A DNA stretch of 64,000 bases. Source: a virus. Location of the stretch: positions 143,521 to 207,520 of the IMG/VR virus record IMGVR_UViG_3300044701_003953, one strand, 5' to 3'. Positions 8,306-17,207 of this stretch are shown here, piece after piece; positions within the stretch are counted from its first letter, which is position 1; the number at the start of each line of letters is the position of its first letter. A program made the translations under genes and the position numbers. Below the pieces are notes generated by a model that was not told where the DNA came from, made no database searches, and worked only from the letters and a program-made list of their open reading frames with translations.

Positions 8306-8335
8306 ATTATAGATGATTGTATTTAGATTTGTCAA
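8306..8335 (-). promoter_or_regulatory. Sigma-70-type promoter for the sliding clamp gene
   Basis: On the minus strand TTGACA (8335-8330), an 18-base spacer and TATAAT (8311-8306) form a near-consensus host promoter, 24 bases before the clamp ATG. Confidence 0.7.
8320..8327 (-). promoter_or_regulatory. T4-type late promoter motif TCTAAATA inside the clamp promoter spacer
   Basis: The motif lies within the 18-base spacer of the sigma-70-type promoter of the clamp gene, giving a compact early/late double promoter. Confidence 0.5.
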
Positions 8336-8338
8336 TGA

Positions 8339-9442
8339 TTATACCAATAAAATTCTTCGTTTGGCGAAATTTTGGACTTCTTTGGGCAATAGATCAAACA
8401 TTCGATCTCCTCGTAGTTTATCCATCATCAACGTATGTGCAATGGTATGGTGGAACAGATCTTCTGTGTTGCCTATCATTGATCGAGCCTGCTGATAGAC
8501 ACGTCGATTGTGATTTTGATTTCTGTCCGGCGCAAAATCAATTTCAGGCAGGAGGTCCTTTAACTCATAGGGCAAAGTCGACAAAGAAAGGAAATCCGGT
8601 CCTTCTAATACTGATGTATTTAGAGTTATAGATTTATCTCGGCACCAATCTACCAATTCTTGTAGGAACCATATATTCAGTAGTCCCAGTGTGCAAAAAA
8701 CAAATATTTCTGTGTCGGGTCTTTGCTTCCGATATGCCAGTAGAGATTCTATATTTTTTTCTGCACGATCCCAGTCTAATCCCGATCTTACCATCTGCCC
8801 GGGCTCTCCGATAGCTTCCAGACTGGCATAGACTCTTGTCTTCTTAAAATGTTTCCAAAGTTCGGTGACTTCTTTTCCTCGGTAGTTTAAAGTAGTGAGG
8901 TTGGTATTGTATCTCAATGAAATGTTTCTGCTCCGACCATTTTCGATCAATGTATCTAACAATTTCCAATGATCGGGGTTTAGCATAGGTTCGCCGCCAG
9001 TGAAATAGATTTCTGTAAGTTCTTCGTTAGTGATTCCCTCTAACATAGGCCATACATTGAATCTTTCAAATTCGAGATCTCCGACCAAACTAGTCCAACT
9101 GCTACTGAAGTTGGGACTACAGATACGGCAAGTGAGATTGCAGGTGTTGTTGTTTCTGAGGTCGAGATATTTTATCGAATCTCTTTGCCCAACATCGTCA
9201 CCATAGTTTTTCCTGTAGGATTCTAAACCATTTTGCTCGTCTTCCCAACAACCTCGACAGCCTTGGGGACATGACCCCGATAACATCTCTTGCTGTAGAT
9301 CCTTAAAAGTATCTACCCCTTGGAAATTTTCCCCAGATCTGGCTAACTTGTAATCATAGATACAGCAAGGAGCAATCTTACCGTCGGGGTAGACAGTGAT
9401 GCTATTCCAAACGGCATTACAGATAAAAGGCTTGCCTGTCAT
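8339..9442 (-). CDS. Radical SAM enzyme with an N-terminal twitch-like Cys cluster
   Basis: 367 residues. The radical SAM iron-sulfur motif CNLTCRIC (Cys101, Cys105, Cys108) is followed by the SAM-binding YFTGGEPML segment. Before it lie further Cys residues (8, 26, 27, 58, 62, 65) in the pattern of an auxiliary cluster domain, as in twitch/SPASM enzymes that modify peptides or small molecules, but placed at the N-terminus. The gene starts directly at the stop of a methyltransferase gene, so the two are probably co-expressed. Substrate is unknown. It does not look like QueE, which is shorter with a different Cys motif. Confidence 0.8.
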   Translation of the reverse strand: MTGKPFICNAVWNSITVYPDGKIAPCCIYDYKLARSGENFQGVDTFKDLQQEMLSGSCPQGCRGCWEDEQNGLESYRKNYGDDVGQRDSIKYLDLRNNNTCNLTCRICSPNFSSSWTSLVGDLEFERFNVWPMLEGITNEELTEIYFTGGEPMLNPDHWKLLDTLIENGRSRNISLRYNTNLTTLNYRGKEVTELWKHFKKTRVYASLEAIGEPGQMVRSGLDWDRAEKNIESLLAYRKQRPDTEIFVFCTLGLLNIWFLQELVDWCRDKSITLNTSVLEGPDFLSLSTLPYELKDLLPEIDFAPDRNQNHNRRVYQQARSMIGNTEDLFHHTIAHTLMMDKLRGDRMFDLLPKEVQNFAKRRILLV

Positions 9443-10375
9443 TTAATTGTTAGGTTTGATTGTACCCAAGACTTGGTGTGCTTTAACAGTAGTAAGTTCG
9501 CCGGGTCGTTTAAGTTCTATCCAACTTACAGCCGGTTCGAAGTCTTGGTGATTGATGATCTCAAAACCCAACATCTCGCACATAGGTATCAGCAGACTTT
9601 TTGGCATATATGTCATGTAGTATCTTTCGGCATATTCGGCCGCGGCCGGTAAGTCTCCGTTGTTGTAACTGAACAAGACCTTACCACCCGGCTTTAGCAA
9701 GTTGTATATCTGTTGTAGATAATGCTTGATGGTGTCGAGACTAAGATAGTTAAAATGGTTCCAACTAAATACGAACCCAAACTGTTCCTGTGGTAACATA
9801 GAAAAATTTTGATCCTTAATTAGATATGGGCGTATGCGACGCTGATAATCCGTGTTAAACGCTTTGACGGTAGAGTCAAGGAATTCTTGGTGAACATCTG
9901 TGACATACAAAGGGTCTCCAGCCACCAGATGTTTAGTGAACTCTCCGTCTCTGCATCCAATCTCTAGAGTGGCATATCTCCAATCAAGGTTAGCATCGAT
10001 TCTGCTCATCAATATGGGCTCAGCATGTTGCGGTATATAAAGAATACGAGCTTGCCTTACACCTTCTGCTTCGTTGTAAACAAATTCAGTTTCGTAGTTA
10101 GCGGCAAAAAACTTTTTAGTGAGTTCTTCGATATCCTGCAAGAGATTATTTGTCAGCAGGGTTTTTCTTGATTCAATGATATCAAGTTCAGCAAGTTTGA
10201 TATCAATAAGCTGTATGGTGTTATTGACTATGCTAGAATAATTTTCAGTGAGTTCATATCGATCGATGATCAATTCTAGTTTCTTTCGCAGATCTGCCAT
10301 GGCAGCAACGACTTTGCTAACATCAAAAGCTAGATCGGCGTCGTTTTTTAGTGAGACTAGTTTATTGAGTTTCAT
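9443..10375 (-). CDS. Class I SAM-dependent methyltransferase
   Basis: 310 residues: a helical, probably coiled-coil N-terminal 120, then a Rossmann methyltransferase domain with motif I TLEIGCRDGEF, an acidic strand-2 end (VTDVHQEF), motif IV-like FVFSWNHFNYL and the LKPGGKVLFSY loop typical of small-molecule methyltransferases. The stop abuts the start of the radical SAM gene. An AATAAATA late motif lies 12 bases before the ATG. The pair may carry out successive steps on one substrate; the acceptor is not known. Confidence 0.75.
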   Translation of the reverse strand: MKLNKLVSLKNDADLAFDVSKVVAAMADLRKKLELIIDRYELTENYSSIVNNTIQLIDIKLAELDIIESRKTLLTNNLLQDIEELTKKFFAANYETEFVYNEAEGVRQARILYIPQHAEPILMSRIDANLDWRYATLEIGCRDGEFTKHLVAGDPLYVTDVHQEFLDSTVKAFNTDYQRRIRPYLIKDQNFSMLPQEQFGFVFSWNHFNYLSLDTIKHYLQQIYNLLKPGGKVLFSYNNGDLPAAAEYAERYYMTYMPKSLLIPMCEMLGFEIINHQDFEPAVSWIELKRPGELTTVKAHQVLGTIKPNN

Positions 10376-10387
10376 AATATACGCCGT

Positions 10388-10395
10388 TATTTATT
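10388..10395 (-). promoter_or_regulatory. T4-type late promoter motif AATAAATA
   Basis: It overlaps the last codons of the DNA polymerase gene and lies 12 bases upstream of the methyltransferase ATG. Confidence 0.5.
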
Positions 10396-13051
10396 GCCAC
10401 TCAAACAAGCTGTCGAAAGTTGTTTTAATCTGTGTGTGTTCTTCTATCTTCCAATCTAGCACACCTAGCAGATTCTCTACCTTTTGATCCACGATAGTGG
10501 ACTCCATGTTATCGTCGTCGAAGGGCAATTCTTTGAACCAATTTGGGATATGTAACTCGTCGGTAGGGTAAGCTACGGAAGTATATCCGAGTGGATTATC
10601 TCGGAGTTTACAGACGATGACTTTCATGCCGTCCACGATCTGCATGGAATAATTGTCTCCGTGCATTCTCTTGAGGTTATTCCAATTCATACCGGCTCTC
10701 ACGTGTCCTGGCATGTTGGCTTTGCCCAGGCGTGCTTCTTCGGCTGTGTATTTGGTCAAGTTGTTGACACGCTTGGGTGTACCTTTTTCCCAAGCCGGCC
10801 TTTCTGTGAATAACAGTTTAAAGTCCCGGACCTTCTCAATGATCTCGTCCCTGCCGGATCCTGTTAGGACCATAGTGAGCAATTCGCTGAGGAACTCTTG
10901 TACCACCTTGGGGGTGTCTGAACGCTTGAGGTCCAAGCCCATGGCCTTGACCTTGCCGGGTTTGCCGTGCGTATCCAGTCGCACACCTTCGAGATCGTAG
11001 ATCAGAACAGCGTAGCGTTTTTTCTTGATGAACAAGCCCTTGGATGCCACTAGTTCACGACCGGCAGCGATGATGGCCCCCATGTCTCTGGGACAATGGC
11101 AGGCACGTTCCATGAACGCCGGGAACGAAGCGTTTACAGAATCGGCGATAGTGTCATACAGTTGTACGCAGATCTCGCGATTCCATTCCATGCGCCCGGC
11201 CTCGACCTCGTCCTTGATAGCGGGCCAAGCAGAGAAGTACACCGAGTCGGTGTCTCCGTAGATCACGCTCTTGCCCACGTGGTCATATTCGCCAGTGATA
11301 CATTCATTGACGAACGAGTCCATGTGCTTGGCGATGATACGGCCTGTCAGTGTCGTTGATTGTCCGATACGATGGTCGAAAAAGCGACAGCCCGGATTCA
11401 AGATAGCGCCGTATAGCGAGTTCAAGTTAATCTTCTTGACTAACTGACGCTTGTCCCAGAACGCTTTGTCTTCGGGAGTCTCGGCATCTTTTTTCTTGGC
11501 TTGTAGTTCTTTGCGTTCAGCATACCATCTTTCTAGCAAACCGGGGACGATACCTTTAGCATCGTACTTGAAAATAGTGCCGTTGGCACTGAGAGTCCAG
11601 GGCTGATTACTGTCGAATACCAAGCGCCATACATTGGCTGCCGATGTGACATCCGTGGTCCCATCCTCCCAGTCGATGGTGATCTCGGTGCCAGGCTCCA
11701 TATTCATGACTGATTGATATTCGAGACTTCCGAACATGTTTTCCCAGGCGTCTGCGAAACTGCTGCCGCCAGCCATCTTGTCCTTGATATATCGATCCGT
11801 CATGATAGGCCGCAGTTGGCCCACGATGGTCTCGGGTCCCATGTTTAAAGCACGGATGGTAGAAGGATACAGACTGTTCAAGTCGATGGCGCCGATGTAT
11901 TCGTGTATGCCACGCTTGGGGTAGGCCACATAAGCACCCGCGGCTTGTGTCTCACCTTGGTCATCACGGCTGCGACGATTGGGCACCACCATGCCGCGTT
12001 GGTGTGCTTCATTGATGATGGCTTGTTCTGTGACTGCCACTGCGCCCATGGTAGTGGGCAGTAACACGGTGTTGTCGTGTGCTAGTTCGTTGGCTAGATC
12101 CAGGAACCGGAGCTTCTTGTCGATTTTGACCAAGAGCATGACGTCTTGTCGGTTGTAGTCGATGAACTTGGGGAAGTCTTTGTTGTAGAGTTGGTCCAGA
12201 GTTCCTTCATAGGCCACCTTTGATTCACCGACTTCGTATTCTCCGATGGCATCCAGACTATAGGAGTGTCGTTCTTCATAAGTGTATTTACGATACAGTT
12301 GCATATAGTCCATATGTACTCGACCGATGATGTCAAAGGTCAAGTTCTCAGCACCAAAACGTTCGAAGGTACGTTGCTTAGGATACTGTCCCCACAAGCA
12401 GAATCGTCGCGTGTCGTCTTTGCTGAGAACACGATTCACTCGCATTACGGTATACGGGATATCAAAGCCTTCTGAGTTCCACCCTGTCAGGATATCTGCG
12501 TCTTCGATGAGATCAAGGAATGTATCTAACATATCCTCTTCTCGCTCAAACAAGAAGCAATTATCAAACCCATCACAGATCTCTTGCGCCGTCTCCCAGG
12601 AATAACTCTTAGGCGGGACCACTAGCGTGACGAGTCGGTCCAACCAGTCTAAGTAAACCGTGATGGATGTGATAGGATTGAAAGGATCTTCGGGTTTGGA
12701 ATATCCGCGTTCGGGGTCGAAGTCGACCTCGATGTCGAAGAAACAAGTCTGTAGTTTAGGAGATGTCGCTCCTAGATAGTTTTCTTCGAGGCAGCGGAAG
12801 ATGGGATTGATATCTGATTCCCAGAGACGTTTTCCGGAGTTGATCCGCATCTCTTTGTGGAACTCTTTGCTGTTGCGTGTGGAAAATCTACTGACAGGAG
12901 TGCCGTAGATAGTACGGAACTTGCCTTTGTTATCGTCGTAATAGAACACATACTTGGCCGGGAACTCGCGATATTCGCGGCTACCGTTTATACGTTCCAC
13001 GACATGGATAGTATCACGCTCTCTATCAAAGAGCGCATCAATATAACTCAT
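10391..13051 (-). CDS. gp43: Family B DNA polymerase, T4 gp43 type
   Basis: Replicative polymerase with proofreading. The 886 residues compare with 898 in T4 gp43. Visible are the exonuclease motif FFDIEVD (104-110) with a second acidic motif GWNSEGFDIPY, polymerase motif A DLNSLYPSTI, motif B around KKINLNSLYGA, and motif C YGDTDSVYF. The C-terminal residues end in a short helix (DSLFEWQ), as expected for clamp-binding tails. AGGAGG stands before the ATG. No intein or intron is seen. The leader holds an extended -10 promoter and a small hairpin at 13091-13105. Confidence 0.95.
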   Translation of the reverse strand: MSYIDALFDRERDTIHVVERINGSREYREFPAKYVFYYDDNKGKFRTIYGTPVSRFSTRNSKEFHKEMRINSGKRLWESDINPIFRCLEENYLGATSPKLQTCFFDIEVDFDPERGYSKPEDPFNPITSITVYLDWLDRLVTLVVPPKSYSWETAQEICDGFDNCFLFEREEDMLDTFLDLIEDADILTGWNSEGFDIPYTVMRVNRVLSKDDTRRFCLWGQYPKQRTFERFGAENLTFDIIGRVHMDYMQLYRKYTYEERHSYSLDAIGEYEVGESKVAYEGTLDQLYNKDFPKFIDYNRQDVMLLVKIDKKLRFLDLANELAHDNTVLLPTTMGAVAVTEQAIINEAHQRGMVVPNRRSRDDQGETQAAGAYVAYPKRGIHEYIGAIDLNSLYPSTIRALNMGPETIVGQLRPIMTDRYIKDKMAGGSSFADAWENMFGSLEYQSVMNMEPGTEITIDWEDGTTDVTSAANVWRLVFDSNQPWTLSANGTIFKYDAKGIVPGLLERWYAERKELQAKKKDAETPEDKAFWDKRQLVKKINLNSLYGAILNPGCRFFDHRIGQSTTLTGRIIAKHMDSFVNECITGEYDHVGKSVIYGDTDSVYFSAWPAIKDEVEAGRMEWNREICVQLYDTIADSVNASFPAFMERACHCPRDMGAIIAAGRELVASKGLFIKKKRYAVLIYDLEGVRLDTHGKPGKVKAMGLDLKRSDTPKVVQEFLSELLTMVLTGSGRDEIIEKVRDFKLLFTERPAWEKGTPKRVNNLTKYTAEEARLGKANMPGHVRAGMNWNNLKRMHGDNYSMQIVDGMKVIVCKLRDNPLGYTSVAYPTDELHIPNWFKELPFDDDNMESTIVDQKVENLLGVLDWKIEEHTQIKTTFDSLFEWQ

Positions 13052-13090
13052 AGTCCTCCTGTGGTTTATGGCCCACTGGCCGTTCTACAT

Positions 13091-13105
13091 GCTGGTTGAG
13101 CCAGC
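13091..13105 (-). other. Small hairpin in the DNA polymerase mRNA leader
   Basis: GCTGG-TTGAG-CCAGC is a 5-bp stem with a 5-base loop, 40 bases before the polymerase ATG. T4 gp43 represses its own synthesis by binding a leader hairpin; whether this one has such a role is a guess, because it does not reach the ribosome site. Confidence 0.3.
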
Positions 13106-13111
13106 GACTCT

Positions 13112-13120
13112 ATTATAACA
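13112..13120 (-). promoter_or_regulatory. Extended -10 promoter for the DNA polymerase gene
   Basis: TGTTATAAT on the minus strand is a TGnTATAAT extended -10 element, 60 bases before the ATG. No good -35 hexamer is visible. Confidence 0.45.
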
Positions 13121-13127
13121 GGATCGT

Positions 13128-13388
13128 TTACAGCGTACGACCAACAGTCTCAAGGATGGTGGTCAACTCTTCGTGTTCGTGAGTGGTTTCACCGAACTTG
13201 CTCTTTTGTGCGATCTTGATCGCTTTTTTCAAGATAGCAGGTTTGACTTCTAGTTCTTCTGCGATGGCCTTGATGGTGTCATTGAGGCCGGCGCTGAGGT
13301 CTTCGACTTCTTGTAGCACAGCGATGCCTTCATTGATGAGTTGTGTGAGCTTGGCTTTCTGTTCGCCGGAAAACATTCTTGAGGACAT
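13128..13388 (-). CDS. Small helical protein, possibly DsbA-like double-strand DNA binding protein
   Basis: 86 residues, all helical by eye, with KLTQLINEGIAVLQEVE, a central IAEELEVKPAILKKAIKIA segment reminiscent of a helix-turn-helix, and a C-terminal helix. The size and layout resemble the T4 DsbA group (double-strand DNA binding, late transcription), but the assignment is tentative. AAGGAG precedes the ATG and the gene has its own sigma-70-type promoter. It sits directly upstream of the polymerase gene. Confidence 0.5.
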   Translation of the reverse strand: MSSRMFSGEQKAKLTQLINEGIAVLQEVEDLSAGLNDTIKAIAEELEVKPAILKKAIKIAQKSKFGETTHEHEELTTILETVGRTL

Positions 13389-13412
13389 TCAAATCTCCTT
13401 GATAAAAAACAC

Positions 13413-13441
13413 AGTATAGATACTTATTTTAAGATAGTCAA
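13413..13441 (-). promoter_or_regulatory. Sigma-70-type promoter for the DsbA-like gene
   Basis: TTGACT (13441-13436), a 17-base spacer and TATACT (13418-13413). The -35 box overlaps the end of the PP-loop gene. Confidence 0.65.
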
Positions 13442-14607
13442 CCCTGGAAACTTTCTAATAGTTCCATAGCCGCTTCAGTGACTCCGGGTTCCCAGGTATG
13501 GTATCCTACCCAATCATGATCGTAATACATCGGGGAGATCCACACTATTCTGCGCTCGAAATCGGGACTTTTAGATGCCACTTTGATTTTTTGGTCGGCA
13601 TAAGAACGATTGCCATCAAACTCGAAAATATATCGTTTAGCTTCGAGTTTCACACCGGCACGGCCCTTGTGTACATGTTCGAAATGATGCTGTAAATTAC
13701 TGTAACTCCATTGCACGAATTCGTCTGTATTAAAATAACTGTACTGTGCATAATCACTATGGTGTTTTCTGTCGATCGGCTTCTTGAAATCTTTGCGAAG
13801 GTGCATAAATGGTCTCACTATTGCGGTAGCCCATTTAAAATTTACATAATGCCACCACCACCAATCTGAGATAGTCTTGACATTTTCGGGATTGACTTCT
13901 ATGAGGTTTTCGGTGATCCTTCTTACATACCATTGACCGAATTCTGGATCGGCATTGATGCTTTGATCACGATCAAAGAAACTAGCGATGAGATGCTGAT
14001 TGTCTTTAAATGGTAGGAGATGTTGATCGTTATTGACCAGATGCTTGAACGCCGGAAGAGTTGGCCCAAACACAGCGTCGCCTGGATCGCCATGTATGAG
14101 TATGTATTTTTCTAAGGTTTCATTGCACATCTCAAAATCTAACAGTTGTATGTATCGGAATCTTCCTGATATATATTTTCTAAAAAAGTCAAAGTTTTCG
14201 ATGATCGATTCGGTGCTCATGACTATATCAATGATCCCTAAATCGGATTCGGAAAGATTCTTTAAGAATGAAACTAATACAGCAGTAGAATCAATTCCGC
14301 CGCTCCACATCAGTGCTATTCTTTTGTTTGCCTTTTTAGCGTAGTTAAAGACTTCTATAGCTCGTTGATCAAACAAGTCGTGTAACTTATAGTCGACAAA
14401 TTTAAGTTCAGGCATAGGATAATGATGATCGTATGGTGCTTGCCATGGAGTGGAAAAATTTCCAGTCCTGGCACGCAGATCTTTAGCGCCTATCACCAAG
14501 TGCGCAAACTTTGACCATAGGTGCCCGCTTCGGTGCTTGATATCAAGTTCGGCTACTAGATGATTGTCAACAGCTAGGCTGTTTTTTATACCTTCAACAT
14601 GGTTCAT
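13438..14607 (-). CDS. Asparagine-synthase-type PP-loop ATPase, copy 1 of a duplicated module
   Basis: 389 residues. ALMWSGGIDSTAVL contains the PP-loop SGGIDS (102-107) of AMP-forming N-type ATP pyrophosphatases such as asparagine synthase, which adenylate a carboxylate before amide formation. There is no glutaminase domain (no N-terminal Cys), so ammonia or another nucleophile must come from elsewhere. An LIHGDPGDAVFGPT segment and a DWWWW cluster are shared with copy 2 at 15285-16445, as are RARxGxFxTPWxAP and the C-terminal AKRYIFE. It overlaps its partner gene by 14 bases. Substrate unknown; too divergent to be a true asparagine synthase. Confidence 0.75.
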   Translation of the reverse strand: MNHVEGIKNSLAVDNHLVAELDIKHRSGHLWSKFAHLVIGAKDLRARTGNFSTPWQAPYDHHYPMPELKFVDYKLHDLFDQRAIEVFNYAKKANKRIALMWSGGIDSTAVLVSFLKNLSESDLGIIDIVMSTESIIENFDFFRKYISGRFRYIQLLDFEMCNETLEKYILIHGDPGDAVFGPTLPAFKHLVNNDQHLLPFKDNQHLIASFFDRDQSINADPEFGQWYVRRITENLIEVNPENVKTISDWWWWHYVNFKWATAIVRPFMHLRKDFKKPIDRKHHSDYAQYSYFNTDEFVQWSYSNLQHHFEHVHKGRAGVKLEAKRYIFEFDGNRSYADQKIKVASKSPDFERRIVWISPMYYDHDWVGYHTWEPGVTEAAMELLESFQG

Positions 14608-15277
14608 TTTTTAGAAGTTCAATTGATTTATTGATCGATTCGGTGAAATAGTATGCACTAATAGGTATCAGTCTGATCTTTTTCTCGATGTCTGCTTTAA
14701 TCTCATTGAGAGGACGACTATAATCTAGATCCGATAAAATGCGAAAAAGTATGCCTTGGAATTCTTCGAGTATTTTTTTCGGTACATCTTTGTTGATTAT
14801 TTCTCGATCGACAAACTCTTGTACAGCGACATCATTGGGCACTGTCAAGGATATAAACTTTTTAAACACTCTTAGACCTTTTTTGAGAGTCTCGACCTGT
14901 CGTAGATCCCTATCAAGTATATGATAGTTATGATCTCTAGATTTTTGTATAAAATCAAAAAGGAAATGCATTTTTTCTTTATACTCTATATCGTCCTGCG
15001 TGAACTTAGTCCTTGCTGGCACGAGCCTATATGAAGGATTTGTAAAATACATGTCGATCTCTATCCGTATTTTTTCTCCATTGGCTATAGTGACGTTCAT
15101 GCATCGATCATTGTTCAGGAGATTTGGTCGGTAGTTAACGATGCCGTTTAAATCTACTAGATACAGCAATTCATGGTTCATGGTTATCAACTGCAAATAT
15201 TTTAAACTTTCGTAATCACTGTTAACCATAATGAATCTATTACGAAACGTATTGAACAATGCATATTCATTTGACAT
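14594..15277 (-). CDS. Partner protein of the PP-loop ATPase, copy 1
   Basis: 227 residues from the ATG at 15277, chosen because AAGGA lies 10 bases upstream and because it starts just after the previous stop; longer in-frame starts run deep into the upstream gene. No known domain. It is homologous to the protein at 16442-17179: both share a RFIMVNSDYESLKYLQ-like N-terminus and a central FISLTVPND...FVDREI segment (FVKLTIPND...FVDWEI in the other). The rest is helical and basic. Constant pairing with a PP-loop ATPase suggests a substrate-presenting or carrier subunit. Confidence 0.65.
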   Translation of the reverse strand: MSNEYALFNTFRNRFIMVNSDYESLKYLQLITMNHELLYLVDLNGIVNYRPNLLNNDRCMNVTIANGEKIRIEIDMYFTNPSYRLVPARTKFTQDDIEYKEKMHFLFDFIQKSRDHNYHILDRDLRQVETLKKGLRVFKKFISLTVPNDVAVQEFVDREIINKDVPKKILEEFQGILFRILSDLDYSRPLNEIKADIEKKIRLIPISAYYFTESINKSIELLKNEPC

Positions 15278-15284
15278 AAAACTA

Positions 15285-16445
15285 TTATCCTTTAAAAGTT
15301 TCAAGTCGATAACAAACTTGCTCATTGAGATAGTCTTCCCAACGAAAGTAGCCTTTCCAATTTCGATCAAAGCATATCGGGTTGTCGGATGAAGTGCGAG
15401 TAATGACGTCGGGTGGGGCACCGGCTAACTTTGGTTTATTCTCAAAATAGAATTCATTTTTATCGAGCTCGAAAATATATCGTTTGGCTTCGATCTTGTG
15501 AGACTTCATGCCGTCCTTTAAAAGATTTTTGAGATTGCTATAACTCCAATGCTGGAAGTATTCGGTGTTATAGAAAGTATTTTCTGCGAACGTTTTTTGA
15601 TTTTCGATGCTGATGCCTTTTTTTACATCTTTTTGGGAAAAGATAAAAGGTCTCTGGCAGCTGAATTCCCATTTGTAATTGTAATATGTCCACCACCACC
15701 AATCACTGACGGTAGTCACGTTGTCGGGGTTCACTTCTTCGATGTTATCGGTTATTTTTTTGACTATCCAATTTCCAAAATTTGGAACAGAGTACGGCAG
15801 ATGTTTACCGGGCTGACAGAGATCAATGAGTTTTTTAAAATGTTTTTTATAACTTTCTTTATGTTCGCCACTGATTATCAACTCTCGATATGCAACAGTA
15901 GTTGGGCCGTAGAGACAATCTGCTGGGTCGCCATGCACTAAAATATTTTTATCAAGAAAATCGTCATTAAGGTCTAACAACGAGTAATGGAAACATTTTA
16001 TTTTATTAGAAATAAATTTCATATAAAATTCAAAATTTTCCACCATTGAGCCAGTGTTCATCACCACAGTCAATAATTCGAGATCTGTGCTACTTAGATT
16101 TTTAATAAAAGACGCCAAGACTGCGGTAGAGTCAATACCACCACTCCAAAGTACAAATATTTTTTTATTTGTTTTTTTGGCCACAGAAAATATTTCTAAT
16201 GCTCTTCGATCTAATAGATCTGAGAGAGAATCGTTGATGAATTTGAACTCGGGCGCAGAATAAAAACTATTGCTAGGAGCATTCCACGGAGTAGTGAAAG
16301 TACCCAATCGTGCTCTTAGGTCGTGTACTCCGATAAAACTATCTAGAGTCGATTTCCACATTTTTCCGTAGGGATTTTTTAGGTTGCCGGCAATGTTGAA
16401 GTTGCGCACGTCAACCATGATGGAATCTTCTATTTTTATAGTCAT
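15285..16445 (-). CDS. Asparagine-synthase-type PP-loop ATPase, copy 2 of a duplicated module
   Basis: 386 residues with the PP-loop SGGIDS at 101-106, the LVHGDPADCLYGPT segment, the DWWWWTYYNYKW cluster and the same overall layout as copy 1. By eye the two copies share the active-site blocks but differ widely between them, so the duplication is not recent. It starts 4 bases inside its partner gene (ATGA overlap). The gene is noticeably AT-rich compared with the neighbouring isocitrate lyase gene. Function as for copy 1; different copies may act on different substrates. Confidence 0.75.
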   Translation of the reverse strand: MTIKIEDSIMVDVRNFNIAGNLKNPYGKMWKSTLDSFIGVHDLRARLGTFTTPWNAPSNSFYSAPEFKFINDSLSDLLDRRALEIFSVAKKTNKKIFVLWSGGIDSTAVLASFIKNLSSTDLELLTVVMNTGSMVENFEFYMKFISNKIKCFHYSLLDLNDDFLDKNILVHGDPADCLYGPTTVAYRELIISGEHKESYKKHFKKLIDLCQPGKHLPYSVPNFGNWIVKKITDNIEEVNPDNVTTVSDWWWWTYYNYKWEFSCQRPFIFSQKDVKKGISIENQKTFAENTFYNTEYFQHWSYSNLKNLLKDGMKSHKIEAKRYIFELDKNEFYFENKPKLAGAPPDVITRTSSDNPICFDRNWKGYFRWEDYLNEQVCYRLETFKG

Positions 16446-17179
16446 TGTTCTTTTAACACTGATAGTAAGGTTTTTTTAAAAACATCAGATAAGAATATTT
16501 TTTTCCAATTGGTATTGACGTAGTCCAACTTACCAAATTCCAATGAGTTTATTTTTTCTTCGATGATTTTTTTTGCATCGTCTTTTCGATAGTTTACGTT
16601 AATCAATAAATTTATTATATCTGATTTAAATGGTCTTGCTCGTCGAATAGCGTTGTTTCTAATTTCAATTTCCCAGTCAACAAAGTTATCGATGTTTTCG
16701 TCGTTTGGTATAGTGAGTTTTACAAACTCTTTTAACTCGATAAACCCGTTGATTTCATCGCGGAACCTTCTTTTTTCTTGTTCCTCAAATTCGTCGACGA
16801 TTTTTTCCAGGACGTGCAAAATTTTCTGCAATAACAATAAGTTGGATCTCAATATAGGGTCTGGAGGCGAATGCGAGTCCACGATTTTAGTTAGATGCAT
16901 ACCGGGGTCGGCGTCGAGTTTGATGTGTTTTACTGCTTTTGGTATACAGCCGAACTCATGACAGTTGTTATTGTCTATATTGGAAGTATCTTTTTCAGAT
17001 TCGAATTTTGATATGTTGATACAGAAAAAAAACTTCTGTTTCATAAGCACGAACTGTAACAGCTTCATGACTTTATGATTATCATCTATTAGATAAAAGC
17101 AATTTTCGGGCAACCCAAGAAGACCATATACGTCGGCATCGGATTCGAATCTTCTAAAAAAGGGAAAATGTGCTGTCAT
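16442..17179 (-). CDS. Partner protein of the PP-loop ATPase, copy 2
   Basis: 245 residues, AT-rich gene, first in the four-gene PP-loop operon and preceded by its own sigma-70-type promoter. It has a NCFYLIDDNHKVMKLLQ segment and the FVKLTIPND/FVDWEI block homologous to copy 1. A central insertion not obvious in copy 1 contains Cys, His and Asn residues (NIDNNNCHEFGC). No known domain. The ATG overlaps nothing upstream and lacks a strong Shine-Dalgarno. Confidence 0.65.
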   Translation of the reverse strand: MTAHFPFFRRFESDADVYGLLGLPENCFYLIDDNHKVMKLLQFVLMKQKFFFCINISKFESEKDTSNIDNNNCHEFGCIPKAVKHIKLDADPGMHLTKIVDSHSPPDPILRSNLLLLQKILHVLEKIVDEFEEQEKRRFRDEINGFIELKEFVKLTIPNDENIDNFVDWEIEIRNNAIRRARPFKSDIINLLINVNYRKDDAKKIIEEKINSLEFGKLDYVNTNWKKIFLSDVFKKTLLSVLKEQ

Positions 17180-17207
17180 TTAATTTCTAACTCAACGGTA
17201 GTTTTCT

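Noticed and set aside
13438-16445. QueC (PreQ0 synthase) or true asparagine synthase
   Set aside because: QueC has a C-terminal zinc Cys cluster that is absent here, and asparagine synthase has an N-terminal glutaminase with Cys at position 2, also absent.
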